Shown piece by piece: positions 29,847 through 38,586 of a stretch of 64,000 bases of DNA. The first letter of the stretch is position 1; each line of letters begins with the position of its first letter. Under the pieces are notes generated by a model. The model searched no databases. It was not told the DNA's origin and was given only the letters and a program-made list of their open reading frames with translations. Where the stretch lies: contig NZ_SEBR01000001.1 of NCBI RefSeq assembly GCF_004295795.1, positions 226,713 through 290,712 of the forward strand. Direction: 5' to 3'. The DNA is from Flavobacterium sp. Its GTDB lineage: Bacteria; Bacteroidota; Bacteroidia; Flavobacteriales; Flavobacteriaceae. A program made the translations under genes and the position numbers.

Positions 29847-29854
29847 TACTTTTA
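29847..29854 (+). promoter_or_regulatory. Predicted -7 element of deoC
   Basis: TACTTTTA (last base off consensus), 4 nt before the ATG. Confidence 0.45.
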
Positions 29855-29858
29855 CCGC

Positions 29859-30602
29859 ATGGATGTAAGGCAATTTCTCGATTCCACTTATCTCAAAACC
29901 GGCGATCAGGCCGGAATTTCCGAACCCGAAAATACCAAAGTCGTCGAGGCGGCGATTCGGGAAGCGATCGAATTTGGGTTCAAACTCATTATGATCCGTC
30001 CGGAATACGTTGCTATGGCGCGTGAAATGATTTCCAAAGCCGAATCGAAAGTTTTGGTGGGAACGGTAATCGATTTCCCTTTGGGAAAAGCATCGGTGGA
30101 ACAAAAATTGGCCGAAGCCGAAAAAGCGATCGAAGACGGAGCCGACGATCTGGACTTCGTGATCGACTATTCGGCGTTCAAAAACGGAGATGTCGACAAA
30201 GCGAAAGCCGAAGTTTTGGCCGGAACCGCATTGGGATTGGCGAGTCACAAAACCGTGAAATGGATAATCGAAGTCGCGGCTCTCGACGATTTGCAGATAG
30301 CGAGACTGTCGGCATTGGTCAAGAAAATCGTGGTTTCGAACTTTAAGGAAATCCAATATCCGAATGTTTTCGTAAAGTCTTCGACAGGATTTTATCAAAC
30401 GCAAAACGGTGTGCCGAACGGAGCGACCAAAGAATCGATCGTGATCATGCTGGAAAACGCTTGTCCGTTGCCTGTCAAAGCGGCCGGCGGCGTTCGCAAT
30501 TTCCGGGAATCCGAAGAAATGATACAACTAGGCGTGAAGCGCATCGGAACTTCATCGGCGAAAGCCATATTCGAACAAAGAACATCTGATTCCGACTATT
30601 AA
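29859..30602 (+). CDS. deoC: DeoC, deoxyribose-phosphate aldolase
   Basis: 247 residues. A TIM-barrel aldolase with family landmarks LVGTVIDFPLG, the lysine strand (SHKTVKWIIEVAAL), the Schiff-base region FVKSSTGFYQT (catalytic Lys) and VKAAGGVRNF. It cleaves 2-deoxyribose 5-phosphate to glyceraldehyde 3-phosphate and acetaldehyde in nucleoside salvage. remB begins 9 bp after the stop. Confidence 0.95.
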   Translation: MDVRQFLDSTYLKTGDQAGISEPENTKVVEAAIREAIEFGFKLIMIRPEYVAMAREMISKAESKVLVGTVIDFPLGKASVEQKLAEAEKAIEDGADDLDFVIDYSAFKNGDVDKAKAEVLAGTALGLASHKTVKWIIEVAALDDLQIARLSALVKKIVVSNFKEIQYPNVFVKSSTGFYQTQNGVPNGATKESIVIMLENACPLPVKAAGGVRNFRESEEMIQLGVKRIGTSSAKAIFEQRTSDSDY

Positions 30603-30611
30603 AAAGTGATT

Positions 30612-32732
30612 ATGAAAAGATATTTTGCAGTGTTGTTTTTGATTATCGGAATCGCTACAGGATTTTCCCAAAAGGAGGAATTCCCGAAAATGCCGGGCTG
30701 CGAAGGCAAGTCCGGAGCTGAACTCGAGGCCTGTTTCTACACAAACGTACAGCAATTCGTATATGACAATTACAAAGTTCCAAGCGATTTGGGAAGCGAT
30801 TACGCCGGAAATGTAGTCGTACTTTTCGAGGTCAACAACGAAGGCGTTTTCCGCGTGATCTACATCGATACCGACAAAAGCCAATTGGCTGAAGAAGCCA
30901 GACGCGTGTTCGCTCAAATGCCAAAAACTTCGCCTGCGACTTACAACGGCAACCCGACTTACGCCAAATACACGATCGACATCGCTATTCCGCTTTTGAA
31001 ACCCGGAGAAGTTCAGGTCAAAAAACCGATTGACGCCCAGAACGCGGCTTTGGCCGAAAAAGAACGCCGCAAAAAAGAGCGCAACAAGGAATTGCAGGAA
31101 TTCGACAGCGTGGCCAAAGGTTACACGAAAACATTCGACAATCCGCAGTTTCGCAGCCATCTGAACATTCCGCTTTCGCACAGCTATTACTCGCAGTTCG
31201 ACGCCGAATTGAACCAGGTCGGATCGAACAATCACACCGCTTCGAAGCCTTACGCTTACGCGGATGTGAACAAATATTACGACTTGCAAACGGCTTACGA
31301 CAAGATAAGGAAGAACAAATCAGGTTGGTTCGGACGCAAGCTTTGGAACGAAAGCACGGTTCAGATCCAGGGTCAGGATTATTGGTTTACCTTGAATCCG
31401 ATTTTCGACCTGCAAGTCGGGAAAAGCAGTGACGACAAAGTGAGCGGCACATTCGTCAACACTCGAGGTTTGCGTCTCGAAGGCGGACTCGGAAGCACGA
31501 TCAACTTCACGACGACAATCTACGAAAGCCAAGGCCGATTCGCCGATTATTTCAACCAATACGCAGAATCGATCAAGCCCGACGGCGGAAATCCCGCGAT
31601 TATTCCGGGAATGGGAATCGCCAAGCGGTTCAAGTCCGATTCTTATGACTTTCCTTTGGCCGAGGCGAATTTGTCGTTTACGCCTTCGAAATTCCTGAAC
31701 CTGAATTTGGGTTACGGACGCAATTTTATCGGAGACGGTTACCGCTCTTTGCTTCTGGGCGATGGCGCGAGCCCTTATCCTTACTTTAAGATGAATACGA
31801 CTTTCTGGAAAATCAAGTACACGAATGTCTATACCTGGCTCAAAGACGTGCGTCCCGATGTGGTTGACGACGGGACTTACGCCACGAAATTCGCAGCAAG
31901 TCACTACTTGAGCATCAATTTGACCAAGCGCTGGAATTTTGGGTTTTTCGAATCGGTGATTTGGTCAAAACAGAACAATCGCGGCTTTGATATGAGTTTC
32001 GTGAATCCGATCATTTTTTATCGCTCGGTTGAATTCGCCTCGTCTTCGAGAAGCGGAAATGCGATGTTGGCCGCTACTACGAAGTACAAATTCACGAACC
32101 AGTTCTCGTTTTATGCCCAATACTTGCTCGACGAATTTTCGCTTGAAGACATGAAAGCCGGCGACCAAAGTTGGAAAAACAAATTCGGTTATCAACTCGG
32201 ACTCAAGTATTTCAACGCGTTCAATGTAGACAGACTGACGCTTCAGGTGGAATACAACCACGTTCGTCCGTACGTGTATGCACACAGCGACGCAATCACG
32301 AATTACGGTCACAACAACCAGAGTTTGGGTCACCAATGGGGCGGAAATTTCCAGGAATTCATCGCCATAGGACGCTACAACAAAGGGCGTTTGTATGCCG
32401 ATGCGAAATTCACGATCGGCGTGCGCGGCTTCGACTTCGATCCGTCAGTGAACAGCGCCAATTACGGCGGAAACATTTACCTGAGTTATGACGACAACCG
32501 TCCGTTGGAAACCGGTGTGAAAGTGGGCCAAGGAAACAAGACAAACATTTTTATAGCAGATGTCCAAGCGGGTTATCTTGTGAATCCGGCGACGAATCTT
32601 CGTTTGTTCGCGAGTTTCATCTACCGCAATTTCGATCCTTTGGCAAATACTCCGACGATTTCAAAAGACGCGACTTCGTGGTTTTCTGTCGGGCTTCGCA
32701 GCGACGTTTTCAACTGGTATTTCGATTATTGA
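30612..32732 (+). CDS. remB: RemB, gliding-motility-associated outer-membrane protein
   Basis: 706 residues from ATG 30612; a GTG at 30606 would add two residues. A signal peptide (1-20, ending GFSQ) precedes an energy-transducer-like TonB C-terminal domain (about residues 25-140: CEGKSGAELEAC ... ALFEVNNEGV-like), then a long beta-rich part consistent with an outer-membrane barrel or capsule-assembly-like fold. Gene order sprA-gcvH-vanZ-deoC-remB matches, from memory, the Flavobacterium johnsoniae gliding locus where remB was described. Confidence 0.85.
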   Translation: MKRYFAVLFLIIGIATGFSQKEEFPKMPGCEGKSGAELEACFYTNVQQFVYDNYKVPSDLGSDYAGNVVVLFEVNNEGVFRVIYIDTDKSQLAEEARRVFAQMPKTSPATYNGNPTYAKYTIDIAIPLLKPGEVQVKKPIDAQNAALAEKERRKKERNKELQEFDSVAKGYTKTFDNPQFRSHLNIPLSHSYYSQFDAELNQVGSNNHTASKPYAYADVNKYYDLQTAYDKIRKNKSGWFGRKLWNESTVQIQGQDYWFTLNPIFDLQVGKSSDDKVSGTFVNTRGLRLEGGLGSTINFTTTIYESQGRFADYFNQYAESIKPDGGNPAIIPGMGIAKRFKSDSYDFPLAEANLSFTPSKFLNLNLGYGRNFIGDGYRSLLLGDGASPYPYFKMNTTFWKIKYTNVYTWLKDVRPDVVDDGTYATKFAASHYLSINLTKRWNFGFFESVIWSKQNNRGFDMSFVNPIIFYRSVEFASSSRSGNAMLAATTKYKFTNQFSFYAQYLLDEFSLEDMKAGDQSWKNKFGYQLGLKYFNAFNVDRLTLQVEYNHVRPYVYAHSDAITNYGHNNQSLGHQWGGNFQEFIAIGRYNKGRLYADAKFTIGVRGFDFDPSVNSANYGGNIYLSYDDNRPLETGVKVGQGNKTNIFIADVQAGYLVNPATNLRLFASFIYRNFDPLANTPTISKDATSWFSVGLRSDVFNWYFDY

Positions 32733-32738
32733 TTTCCC

Positions 32739-33569
32739 GTGGGACGCATCGGTTTTTTTGCGGTTTTGGCCATTTTGGCGCTAGGGCTTTCGTGTCAGAC
32801 GAAATCGATCGTCAAGCCAAATCCTGTTTCCGATGGACCAAAAGTTTTGACCGCTCAAGACAGCCAAGACGTCTGGAGCGCGAAAATGTTGGCGATCGCT
32901 CTCGATTCGTTTTATAAAAAAGGAGGCGATAAGGCATTGCCGATGAAATTTTCGGTAACTGATTTCAGCGGCGAATACTGGAACATCGAGGTCGAAATGC
33001 GCGAGGATTTGCTCTCTGGCAAAAAGCGCTGTCTTATCGTGCATCGAATTGGCGGCGGCGCTGTCGATATCGACATTTTTTCTATCGGCGATTCGCTGCA
33101 AAAACTGGTTTCGCATTCGGAGTCAGAAATGACTTTCGAGAACGATACGATACGCGACATAAATGGCGATGGGCGCAAAGATTTTGTCGTGAATTGGTAT
33201 GGTACGAATGGCTGTTGTTTGAAGGCGTATGCCGATGTCTATCTGATGAGACCCGACGGAATCTCGTTTTCCAAACCGATCAATTTCCTGAATCCGACGT
33301 TTTTTCCGGAAGAACAACTTATTCGCGGTGTTTGCTACGGACAACCTGGAATGACGCCATTGTACAAGAAAAAGTGGAAAGGCGAGGCAGTTGAAGATGT
33401 CGAATATGTGTTTTTTGAAATGGACACAGCTTACGTAAAAACGGGGAAAATCGTGAGAGCCGATGCGCCAAGCGTCGCAGAAGCCAAACGGTTAGAATAT
33501 CTCGATGAAATTCCCAAGGAGTACGAGGGGATTTTTGGTTTTGACTGGTTTTTGGATAAACTTGAGTGA
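32739..33569 (+). CDS. Putative lipoprotein with FG-GAP-like calcium motif
   Basis: 276 residues from a GTG at 32739, 6 bp after remB. A lipoprotein signal ends at LALGLSC (C19). A single D-x-N-x-D-G-x-x-D-F motif (DINGDGRKDF) recalls FG-GAP/XAC2610-like proteins, and the same motif occurs in the lipoprotein at 50671-51390. Function unknown. The short spacing suggests transcription with remB. Confidence 0.75.
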   Translation: MGRIGFFAVLAILALGLSCQTKSIVKPNPVSDGPKVLTAQDSQDVWSAKMLAIALDSFYKKGGDKALPMKFSVTDFSGEYWNIEVEMREDLLSGKKRCLIVHRIGGGAVDIDIFSIGDSLQKLVSHSESEMTFENDTIRDINGDGRKDFVVNWYGTNGCCLKAYADVYLMRPDGISFSKPINFLNPTFFPEEQLIRGVCYGQPGMTPLYKKKWKGEAVEDVEYVFFEMDTAYVKTGKIVRADAPSVAEAKRLEYLDEIPKEYEGIFGFDWFLDKLE

Positions 33570-33600
33570 CGTAGAAAGTTCTAAATCCTAAATTCCAATC

Positions 33601-34062
33601 CCAAATCCATCCCAATTGCTATCGGGAACCAAATTCTGGCCTTTATAGTTCGGCGGACAACTTCCGTTTGTCTTGGGCGTGGATTTGCCGATTCAGGAGA
33701 TTTTTGCCGCGGTTGTCGCATCACGTTCGTCAAACTAATCGGCGGAAATTTCTTGCAAGGTGGGGTCGTTTTTCGGCAACCTACGTTTAACAAAAAATAC
33801 AGATTTTCTGTAAGTGGCGTATTTAAGGAAATCCGAACTTTGCTTTCCAAGGGGAAGGGGCGAATGCGTCCTTAGTAAAAAAGCGAATCGTTCCATTACA
33901 GAAAATCTGTAAACTTTGTTAATTTTTAAGTGTGGTTCTCCCGGATTGGATTTAAAAGATTTCATATACGCTCCATAAACCAATTGAACAAAGCGAAGCT
34001 TAGTGAAAGTCCCTGCGAATAGTTTTGGAATTTGGCCCCAATCGCTATCGGGATGGATTTGG
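33601..34062. repeat. Inverted repeat pair bracketing a non-coding segment
   Basis: Perfect 13-bp inverted arms at the two ends, extended imperfectly outward by AAATTCC-type sequence. The enclosed 436 bp lack a gene. Confidence 0.65.
33894..33924 (+). repeat. 31-nt dispersed element T, copy 1
   Basis: Pattern CATTACAGA, 4 nt, CTGTA, then A-rich spacing and GTTAA. It equals in length and pattern the elements at 55067-55097 and 56620-56650. Confidence 0.7.
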
Positions 34063-34102
34063 AATTTGAAAATTAGAATTGAAAAAATCCCACCATTATC
34101 TC

Positions 34103-34110
34103 TACTTTTA
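34103..34110 (+). promoter_or_regulatory. Predicted -7 element of the GAF histidine kinase
   Basis: TACTTTTA (last base off consensus), 18 bp before the TTG start at 34129. Confidence 0.4.
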
Positions 34111-34128
34111 TCAAAACACCAAAAATAG

Positions 34129-35430
34129 TTGGAAAATCTACCGCAAGAGTTGAAGAACGATGTGTTGAAAATCGGCAGTATCGCAATAGTGCCGAATTTG
34201 CTCGACGTGGTTTGCCGAATGACAGGAATGCGTTTTGCGGCAGTTGCCAGAGTGACGCAAGATCGTTGGATCGCTTGTTCGGTTAAGGACGACATTGCTT
34301 TCGGACTGGTTGCGGGAAGCGAATTGCAGATCGAGACGACAATCTGTAACGAGATCCGCGACAGCGAAAAAGCCGTGATAATCGAAAATGTGTCGGAAGA
34401 TGTCATTTTCGCGAACCATCATACGCCGGCGATGTACGGTTTCCAAAGCTATATCTCGATTCCGATTTTTCGCAAGGACACGACTTTTTTCGGGACTTTG
34501 TGTGCGATAGATCCGAGTCCGAACAAACTCGATACGCCAGAAATCGTCGGAATGTTCCATCTTTTCGCCGATTTGATCTCGTTTCACCTCGACGCGATCG
34601 AGCAACTGGATTCGAGCCGCATGAATCTTGAACAACAGCAATCTTTCACGGTCGCTCTTGAGCAGAAAATCAAGGAACGCACGATCCAGCTCGAGGAAAA
34701 GAACGAAATGCTGCTGAAATCGAACAAGGAACTTCAGGAATTCAACTACATTTCGAGCCATGACCTGCAAGAACCTTTGCGTAAAATCCAGACTTTCGTT
34801 TCAAGGATACAGGATTCGGAATCCGGACAATTTTCCGAAAAGGCGCTTACGTATTTCGACAAAATCCGCGAGTCGGCCAATCGCATGCGCGAACTCATCA
34901 ACGATTTGTTGTCGTATTCCCAGACCGATCAGGACAAAAGCAAGTTCGAAGTTGTCGATTTGAGGGAAGTCGTCGAAGAAGTCGTCGACGATCTCGATGA
35001 GGAAATCGTCAAAAAATCGGCTAAAGTCGAGATTGGTGAAATGTGTCAGGCGACGGTTGTTCCGTTTCAGTTCAGCCAGCTTTTTTACAACATCATCGGC
35101 AACTCGCTCAAGTATTCGAGCAAAGACCGAAGTCCTGAAATCAAGATCGAATCTAAATTGGTCGAAAATTTGAATCCTGAGAACCCGGATTTGGGCGATG
35201 GAAAATATTGCCGGATACGCATTTCAGACAACGGCATCGGCTTCAGCCAAAAGTACGCCGACAGGATTTTTGAGCTTTTCCAGCGGCTTCACACGAAGTC
35301 TGAATTTTCGGGAACTGGCGTCGGGCTTGCGATCGTGAAGAAAATTGTCGAGAATCACAAAGGCGTGATTTCGGCAAAAGGCACTTTAGACGTGGGCGCG
35401 CAATTCGAGATATTGATTCCTCAAGCTTAG
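34129..35430 (+). CDS. GAF-domain sensor histidine kinase (soluble)
   Basis: 433 residues from a TTG at 34129; no ATG lies upstream of the GAF domain. An N-terminal GAF domain (about 20-165) is followed by a coiled coil (170-205) and HisKA with phospho-acceptor H211 (SSHDLQEPLRK). The ATPase domain has NIIGNSLKYSS, DNGIGF and GTGVGLAIV. No membrane segment, so the signal is probably cytoplasmic. This is the layout of phytochrome-like kinases without the bilin domain. No response regulator is adjacent (orphan). Confidence 0.9.
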   Translation: MENLPQELKNDVLKIGSIAIVPNLLDVVCRMTGMRFAAVARVTQDRWIACSVKDDIAFGLVAGSELQIETTICNEIRDSEKAVIIENVSEDVIFANHHTPAMYGFQSYISIPIFRKDTTFFGTLCAIDPSPNKLDTPEIVGMFHLFADLISFHLDAIEQLDSSRMNLEQQQSFTVALEQKIKERTIQLEEKNEMLLKSNKELQEFNYISSHDLQEPLRKIQTFVSRIQDSESGQFSEKALTYFDKIRESANRMRELINDLLSYSQTDQDKSKFEVVDLREVVEEVVDDLDEEIVKKSAKVEIGEMCQATVVPFQFSQLFYNIIGNSLKYSSKDRSPEIKIESKLVENLNPENPDLGDGKYCRIRISDNGIGFSQKYADRIFELFQRLHTKSEFSGTGVGLAIVKKIVENHKGVISAKGTLDVGAQFEILIPQA

Positions 35431-35520
35431 TGTTTTTCGTTTTTTCGGATCCCGATTTTTCGGCGATTGCGAACTTTCTAATTTTATGGAAGCTTTTTTG
35501 TTGAATCGCTTTTCGTGCCT

Positions 35521-35528
35521 TACCTTTG
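35521..35528 (+). promoter_or_regulatory. Predicted promoter of the ctaB-cox cluster
   Basis: TACCTTTG with a TTTG (35497-35500) 20 bp upstream, matching the -33/-7 spacing of Bacteroidetes promoters; 16 bp before the ATG at 35545. Confidence 0.65.
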
Positions 35529-35544
35529 CCGCGATTTGTAGCAA

Positions 35545-36459
35545 ATGAAAACCGCATTGGACGCTCATCCGAATACTTTTTCGATCAAGACTATTTTTGC
35601 CGATTTCAAGGCCATTACCAAGGCCGGATTGGCGATCAGCGTACTTTTTTCTTCGATTGCGGGCTACTTGCTCGGTTTTAGCGACACCAATCCTTTTTCG
35701 TGGACTGTGTTAGTGATGTTGCTTATTGGCGGCTATTGCATGGTCGGCGCCTCGAACGCTTTCAATCAGGTTATTGAGAAAGACCTTGACGCGATGATGG
35801 ATCGCACGAAAAACCGTCCGGTGCCGTCGGGAAGAATGTCGGTCAATACGGCTTTGGCCATCGCTTTTGGTTTGACTTTCGTCGGACTTGTTTTGCTTTA
35901 TCTGATCAATCCGAAAACGGCCATGTTCGGCGCCATTTCGATCTTTCTGTACGTTTGCGTTTACACGCCGATGAAACCTGTGACGCCTTTATCGGTTTTT
36001 GTCGGAGCATTTCCAGGAGCGATTCCATTCATGCTCGGATGGGTTGCCGCCACAGGCGAATTCGGCATTGAAGCCGGAACTTTATTCCTGATCCAATTTT
36101 TCTGGCAATTCCCGCATTTTTGGTCTATCGGCTGGTTTTTGTATGAAGACTACGAGAAAGCCGGGTTTTTCATGCTTCCGAACGGAAGACGCGACAAATC
36201 AACTGCGATGCAAACCATGTTGTACACGATTTGGCTCATAATTGCATCGATTTTGCCGAGTTTCGGTTTTACCGGACAATTTTTCATCACGAAAATTTCT
36301 GCGGCAATCGTACTCGTTTTAGGACTTTGGATGCTTTTCTACGCCGCCAGACTTTATAAACTTCGAACGGCCAAAGCTGCAAAAGCGTTGATGTTGGCCA
36401 GTGTTTCGTATATTTCACTGTTGCAGATCGTTTACATTCTCGATAAATTCCTAAGATGA
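35545..36459 (+). CDS. ctaB: Protohaem IX farnesyltransferase (haem O synthase)
   Basis: 304 residues with about nine membrane helices. The prenyltransferase motif N-x-x-x-Q-x-x-x-x-D-x-D-A-x-M-D-R-T-K-x-R-P lies near residues 70-95, and the second conserved loop contains YTPMKPVTPLSV. It adds a farnesyl group to haem B to give haem O for the terminal oxidase. It overlaps the next gene (ATGA) and leads the second oxidase cluster. Confidence 0.95.
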   Translation: MKTALDAHPNTFSIKTIFADFKAITKAGLAISVLFSSIAGYLLGFSDTNPFSWTVLVMLLIGGYCMVGASNAFNQVIEKDLDAMMDRTKNRPVPSGRMSVNTALAIAFGLTFVGLVLLYLINPKTAMFGAISIFLYVCVYTPMKPVTPLSVFVGAFPGAIPFMLGWVAATGEFGIEAGTLFLIQFFWQFPHFWSIGWFLYEDYEKAGFFMLPNGRRDKSTAMQTMLYTIWLIIASILPSFGFTGQFFITKISAAIVLVLGLWMLFYAARLYKLRTAKAAKALMLASVSYISLLQIVYILDKFLR

Positions 36460-37055
36460 TTACAATGACAAATGAAGGTATGTCTGCCGAAGAATACAAA
36501 GCGCGTTCAGAGCGTTCGGCCAAACTGATCCTGTGGTTCGCGATGATTTCGATGACGATGATGTTCGCCGGATTGACGAGTGCTTTCGTGGTGAGCAAAA
36601 GCCGTAAAGATTGGTTGCAGAACTTCGATATGCCAACGGCTTTTTACGCTTCGACAGTTGCGATTTTGCTTTGCAGCGTTTTTATGTTCATGGCGAAACG
36701 CTCGATAAAACAAGACAATCGTCAGGCCACGACTGTGTTTTTGCTGGGAACTTTATTGCTTGGCGGCGCTTTTGTGGCTTTGCAGTTTTACGGTTTCGGA
36801 CAGATCATCCAACAAGGTTATTATTTCACCGGACCGGCGAGCAACGTGACCACGACTTTTCTGTATATTGTCGCAATTACGCATTTGGCGCACCTTGGCG
36901 GAGGAATCATTTCGCTTTTGGTCATTATTTATAAACATTTTAAACAAAAGTACAACGCTTCTCAAACCCTTGGAATTGAACTAGGTGCGACTTACTGGCA
37001 TTTTCTCGATTTCCTGTGGCTTTATTTGTTTTTATTTTTGACTTTCTTCAAATAA
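36456..37055 (+). CDS. Cytochrome c oxidase subunit III family protein, copy 1
   Basis: 199 residues, five membrane helices; subunit III family signature near the end (THLAHLGGGI ... GATYWHFLDFLWLYLF). The ATG at 36456 overlaps the ctaB stop by 4 bp; a second ATG at 36465 is possible. It is followed by a longer subunit III, so the cluster carries two homologues. Confidence 0.92.
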   Translation: MITMTNEGMSAEEYKARSERSAKLILWFAMISMTMMFAGLTSAFVVSKSRKDWLQNFDMPTAFYASTVAILLCSVFMFMAKRSIKQDNRQATTVFLLGTLLLGGAFVALQFYGFGQIIQQGYYFTGPASNVTTTFLYIVAITHLAHLGGGIISLLVIIYKHFKQKYNASQTLGIELGATYWHFLDFLWLYLFLFLTFFK

Positions 37056-37064
37056 AAAAAAGCG

Positions 37065-37072
37065 TAAATTTG
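37065..37072 (+). promoter_or_regulatory. Predicted internal -7 element before second subunit III
   Basis: TAAATTTG, 28 bp before the ATG at 37101; may give extra transcription of the downstream oxidase genes. Confidence 0.45.
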
Positions 37073-37100
37073 GGAACTTTTTAACGGTATACACTTTAAT

Positions 37101-38129
37101 ATGGGAGCAACAGTTACAACTGCTACTACTGAAAAGGTCTGGGGCGGCGGAAACGAGCCGATGGGAGCGAGCTACGGCAAACTCATGATGTGGTTCTTCA
37201 TCGTGTCCGATGCCTTGACGTTCTCCGGATTCCTTGCGGCTTACGGATTTTCAAGATTCAAGTTCATTGAGACATGGCCTTTGCCGGACGAGGTGTTTAC
37301 GCACTTTCCGTTCATGCACGGAACAGAAGCGCCAATGTACTACGTAGCCTTGATGACTTTTATCCTCATTTTCTCGTCCGTGACGATGGTTTTGGCTGTT
37401 GATGCCGGACATCAGATGAAACAAAGAAAAGTGGCCGTTTACATGCTTTTGACGATCATAGGAGGTTTGATCTTCGTAGGATCTCAGGCTTGGGAGTGGA
37501 AAAACTTCATCAAAGGCGAATACGGGGCAATCGAAACCAAAGGCGGAAGTTTGCTACAGTTCGTCAATGCCGAAGGGAAACGCGTGAAACTCGAAGATTT
37601 CGTGGTGCAACTTCCGGAAGAAAGACAGGAGTTGAAGCGCAGCAACGCGACTTGGTATATGCAAGAAGCCGAAACGCCTACGACATTTTCTGTCACTGAA
37701 GTTCAGGCAGCTTTCAAAGCGCATCCGGAATTGAGAGTAAGAACGGAAAGAATTTATCAAGATACCAAAGAAGACCAAGCAGACACACGTCTCGAAAAAG
37801 GTCTGAACAAAAAGAAACACAAAGAGGTTTTGACGCGTGAGGCATCTCAAAAAATGATGGACAACGCTCACGTCGTGGTTGAAGGCGCGAATCTTTGGAG
37901 AAACGAATACGGAAGCAAATTGTTCGCTGACTTCTTTTTCTTCATCACAGGTTTCCACGGTTTCCACGTATTCTCGGGAGTCATCATCAACATCATCATT
38001 TTCCTGAACGTTCTTTTGGGAACTTACGAAAAGAGACGTTCCTACGAAATGGTCGAGAAAGTCGGTTTGTACTGGCACTTCGTTGACTTGGTTTGGGTAT
38101 TCGTATTCACCTTCTTCTACCTCGTTTAA
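37101..38129 (+). CDS. coxC: Cytochrome c oxidase subunit III, long form with internal insert
   Basis: 342 residues. The membrane helices at both ends match subunit III (GFHGFHVFSGVIIN, LYWHFVDLVWVFVF), but a charged, soluble insert of about 130 residues (roughly residues 135-265) lies between helices. Subunit III stabilises the catalytic core and its proton uptake. The insert is much longer than in the 199-residue neighbour. Confidence 0.93.
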   Translation: MGATVTTATTEKVWGGGNEPMGASYGKLMMWFFIVSDALTFSGFLAAYGFSRFKFIETWPLPDEVFTHFPFMHGTEAPMYYVALMTFILIFSSVTMVLAVDAGHQMKQRKVAVYMLLTIIGGLIFVGSQAWEWKNFIKGEYGAIETKGGSLLQFVNAEGKRVKLEDFVVQLPEERQELKRSNATWYMQEAETPTTFSVTEVQAAFKAHPELRVRTERIYQDTKEDQADTRLEKGLNKKKHKEVLTREASQKMMDNAHVVVEGANLWRNEYGSKLFADFFFFITGFHGFHVFSGVIINIIIFLNVLLGTYEKRRSYEMVEKVGLYWHFVDLVWVFVFTFFYLV

Positions 38130-38147
38130 TTTCTTATCAAAAGCATC

Positions 38148-38507
38148 ATGGCACACGGACACGGAGAACACGTTTCAAACTTAGGCAGAATCTGGAAAGT
38201 TTTCGGATACATGTCGGCTATCACGATTGTCGAAGTCGCATTGGGTATCATAAAGCCGCCCTTCTTGCACGAGCATACTTTCTTGGGAATGAACGTCCTC
38301 AACTGGATCTTCATCATCCTGACACTTGTAAAAGCCTATTACATCGTTTGGGCGTTTATGCACATGGAAGGCGAAAGAGCCAGCTTGCGTTGGTCAGTTG
38401 TCGCGACGGTAATCTTCCTGATTTTATACCTTGTTTTCATTCTTCTTGTAGAAGGCGATTATATTTATGGGGTTTTTGCGAATTCTACGATCAAGTGGAA
38501 TTTTTAA
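38148..38507 (+). CDS. Cytochrome c oxidase subunit IV-like small membrane protein
   Basis: 119 residues, three membrane helices; bacterial subunit IV/CtaF-like pattern (VKAYYIVWAFMHMEGE). The N-terminus has HGHGEH. It follows coxC by 18 bp and is the last gene before the terminator at 38529. Probably a structural subunit. Confidence 0.88.
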   Translation: MAHGHGEHVSNLGRIWKVFGYMSAITIVEVALGIIKPPFLHEHTFLGMNVLNWIFIILTLVKAYYIVWAFMHMEGERASLRWSVVATVIFLILYLVFILLVEGDYIYGVFANSTIKWNF

Positions 38508-38528
38508 CAACATATTAATTCGATGAAG

Positions 38529-38555
38529 AAGGCGGTTTTAGACCGCCTTTTTTTA
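38529..38555 (+). terminator. Rho-independent terminator after the cox subunit genes
   Basis: Arms AAGGCGGT and ACCGCCTT with loop TTTAG, followed by a T-run. It separates the subunit genes from the assembly-factor genes. Confidence 0.92.
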
Positions 38556-38561
38556 TTTTTG
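38554..38561 (+). promoter_or_regulatory. Predicted -7 element of the SCO/assembly genes
   Basis: TATTTTTG overlapping the terminator's T-tract, 25 bp before the ATG at 38587. Confidence 0.45.
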
Positions 38562-38586
38562 TACCCGAAAATACAGGCACTTCCCG

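Larger units (their letters stand above)
33570..34128. other. 559-bp gap with inverted and dispersed repeats
   Basis: No convincing gene. An inverted repeat CCAAATCCATCCC (33601-33613) and GGGATGGATTTGG (34050-34062) brackets most of it, and each arm touches an AATTGCTATCGGGA or AATCGCTATCGGGA sequence. Inside are a TACAGA/TCTGTA palindrome (33798-33812) and a 31-nt dispersed element (33894-33924). A minus ORF (33581-33850) shows no protein family signal. A TACTTTTA box at 34103-34110 could serve the kinase at 34129. Confidence 0.7.

Noticed and set aside
33581..33850. 89-codon minus ORF in the 559-bp gap
   Set aside because: No start context or family signal; the segment looks like repeat-derived non-coding DNA.
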